This document shows, in pieces, positions 6,442 to 6,887 of a stretch of 6,887 bases of DNA; the first letter of the stretch is position 1; every line of letters begins with the position of its first letter. The notes beneath the pieces are model-generated. The model was not told the origin of the DNA. It was given only the letters and a program-made list of their open reading frames with translations, and searched no databases. The stretch lies in assembly GCA_947454665.1 (NCBI GenBank), contig CANGMU010000126.1:1-6887 (forward strand), given 5' to 3'. The stretch is from Pseudomonadota bacterium. GTDB lineage: Bacteria; Pseudomonadota; Gammaproteobacteria; Steroidobacterales; Steroidobacteraceae. The position numbers and the translations under genes were made by a program.

Positions 6442-6887
6442 TCAGTGGTGGGCCAGCTCGCGGGCGAATCGCCACTCGAGCAGTGCCTTGATCGCGAGCG
6501 TGAGCAACGCGAACATCGCCAGGACCGAGGCCACCGTGAAAGCGGCCTGGAAGCTGTATTCGTTGTAGAGGATCTCGACCTGCAAGGGCATCGTGTTCGT
6601 CTGCCCGCGGATATGGCCGGAGACGACGGACACGGCACCGAACTCGCCGAGCGCACGGGCGCCGCACAGCAACGCCCCGTACAGCAGCGCCCACTTGATG
6701 TTGGGCAGCGTCACGCGGAGGAACATCTGCAGGCCGGATGCACCCAGCGTCCGCGCCGCATGTTCCTCGTCCGTGCCCTGCTGTTCCATCAGCGGGATGA
6801 GTTCCCGCGCAACGAAGGGAAAGGTCACGAACGCCGTGGCGAGCACCAGGCCTGGCAGCGCGAAGATGACCTGGATGTCATGGGCCC
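6442..6887 (-). CDS. cysW: Sulfate/thiosulfate ABC importer permease CysW, C-terminal half (start outside window)
   Basis: About 147 C-terminal residues of an integral inner-membrane permease. The frame stays open to the right edge, so the N-terminal half (full CysW is near 280-300 residues) is missing. The visible part begins in a membrane segment (VIFALPGLVLATAFVTFPFV). It continues through the cytoplasmic EAA-type loop that docks on CysA (AARTLGASGLQMFLRVTLPN), then membrane segments ALLYGALLCGARALGEFGA and FTVASVLAMFALLTLAIKAL. The stretch GEFGAVSVVSGHIRGQTNT followed by MPLQVEILYNEY is characteristic of CysW as I recall it. A cysT and a periplasmic sulfate-binding protein gene would be expected further right. 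Identification is strong because of this signature and the adjoining cysA. Confidence 0.95.
   Translation of the reverse strand, partial: AHDIQVIFALPGLVLATAFVTFPFVARELIPLMEQQGTDEEHAARTLGASGLQMFLRVTLPNIKWALLYGALLCGARALGEFGAVSVVSGHIRGQTNTMPLQVEILYNEYSFQAAFTVASVLAMFALLTLAIKALLEWRFARELAHH

Noticed and set aside
5231..6568. Long plus-strand open frame of 445 codons over cysA
   Set aside because: It is antisense to cysA and overlaps the end of the activator gene. No family features are visible; it is a GC-bias shadow.

Overview
The window is high-GC bacterial chromosome with densely packed genes. The gene content (a TonB-dependent outer-membrane receptor, an HtrA protease, a sigma-54 enhancer-binding protein and a CysWA sulfate importer) points to a Gram-negative proteobacterium. 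A gammaproteobacterium of xanthomonad or Nevskiales type is my best guess, but taxonomy is inferred from protein style only.

Layout from left to right: (1) the C-terminal end of an AraC-family regulator, plus strand, cut by the window edge. (2) A convergent, minus-strand, membrane-anchored HtrA/Deg serine protease with one PDZ domain. (3) A divergent control region of about 200 bp (1571-1769). It holds a near-consensus sigma-54 -24/-12 promoter at 1699-1715 and, upstream of it, two related dyad-symmetric sites centred 62 bp apart. (4) A 797-residue TonB-dependent receptor, plus strand. (5) A strong hairpin just after the receptor, then a sigma-54-dependent activator of SfnR type that has no sensor domain. 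(6) Convergent, minus-strand cysA and the 3' part of cysW, the ATPase and a permease of the sulfate/thiosulfate ABC importer.

The central section reads as a self-contained regulatory circuit. A sigma-54 promoter with upstream activator-like sites drives an outer-membrane receptor, and the next gene encodes an activator of exactly the class such a promoter needs. The closest remembered relative of that activator is SfnR, which controls use of organic sulfur compounds in Pseudomonas. The neighbouring genes import inorganic sulfate. The inference is a sulfur-scavenging module in which the receptor takes up an organosulfur compound or sulfate ester when sulfate is scarce. The substrate itself cannot be read from the sequence.

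No RNA genes, insertion sequences, CRISPR arrays or prophage traces were seen.
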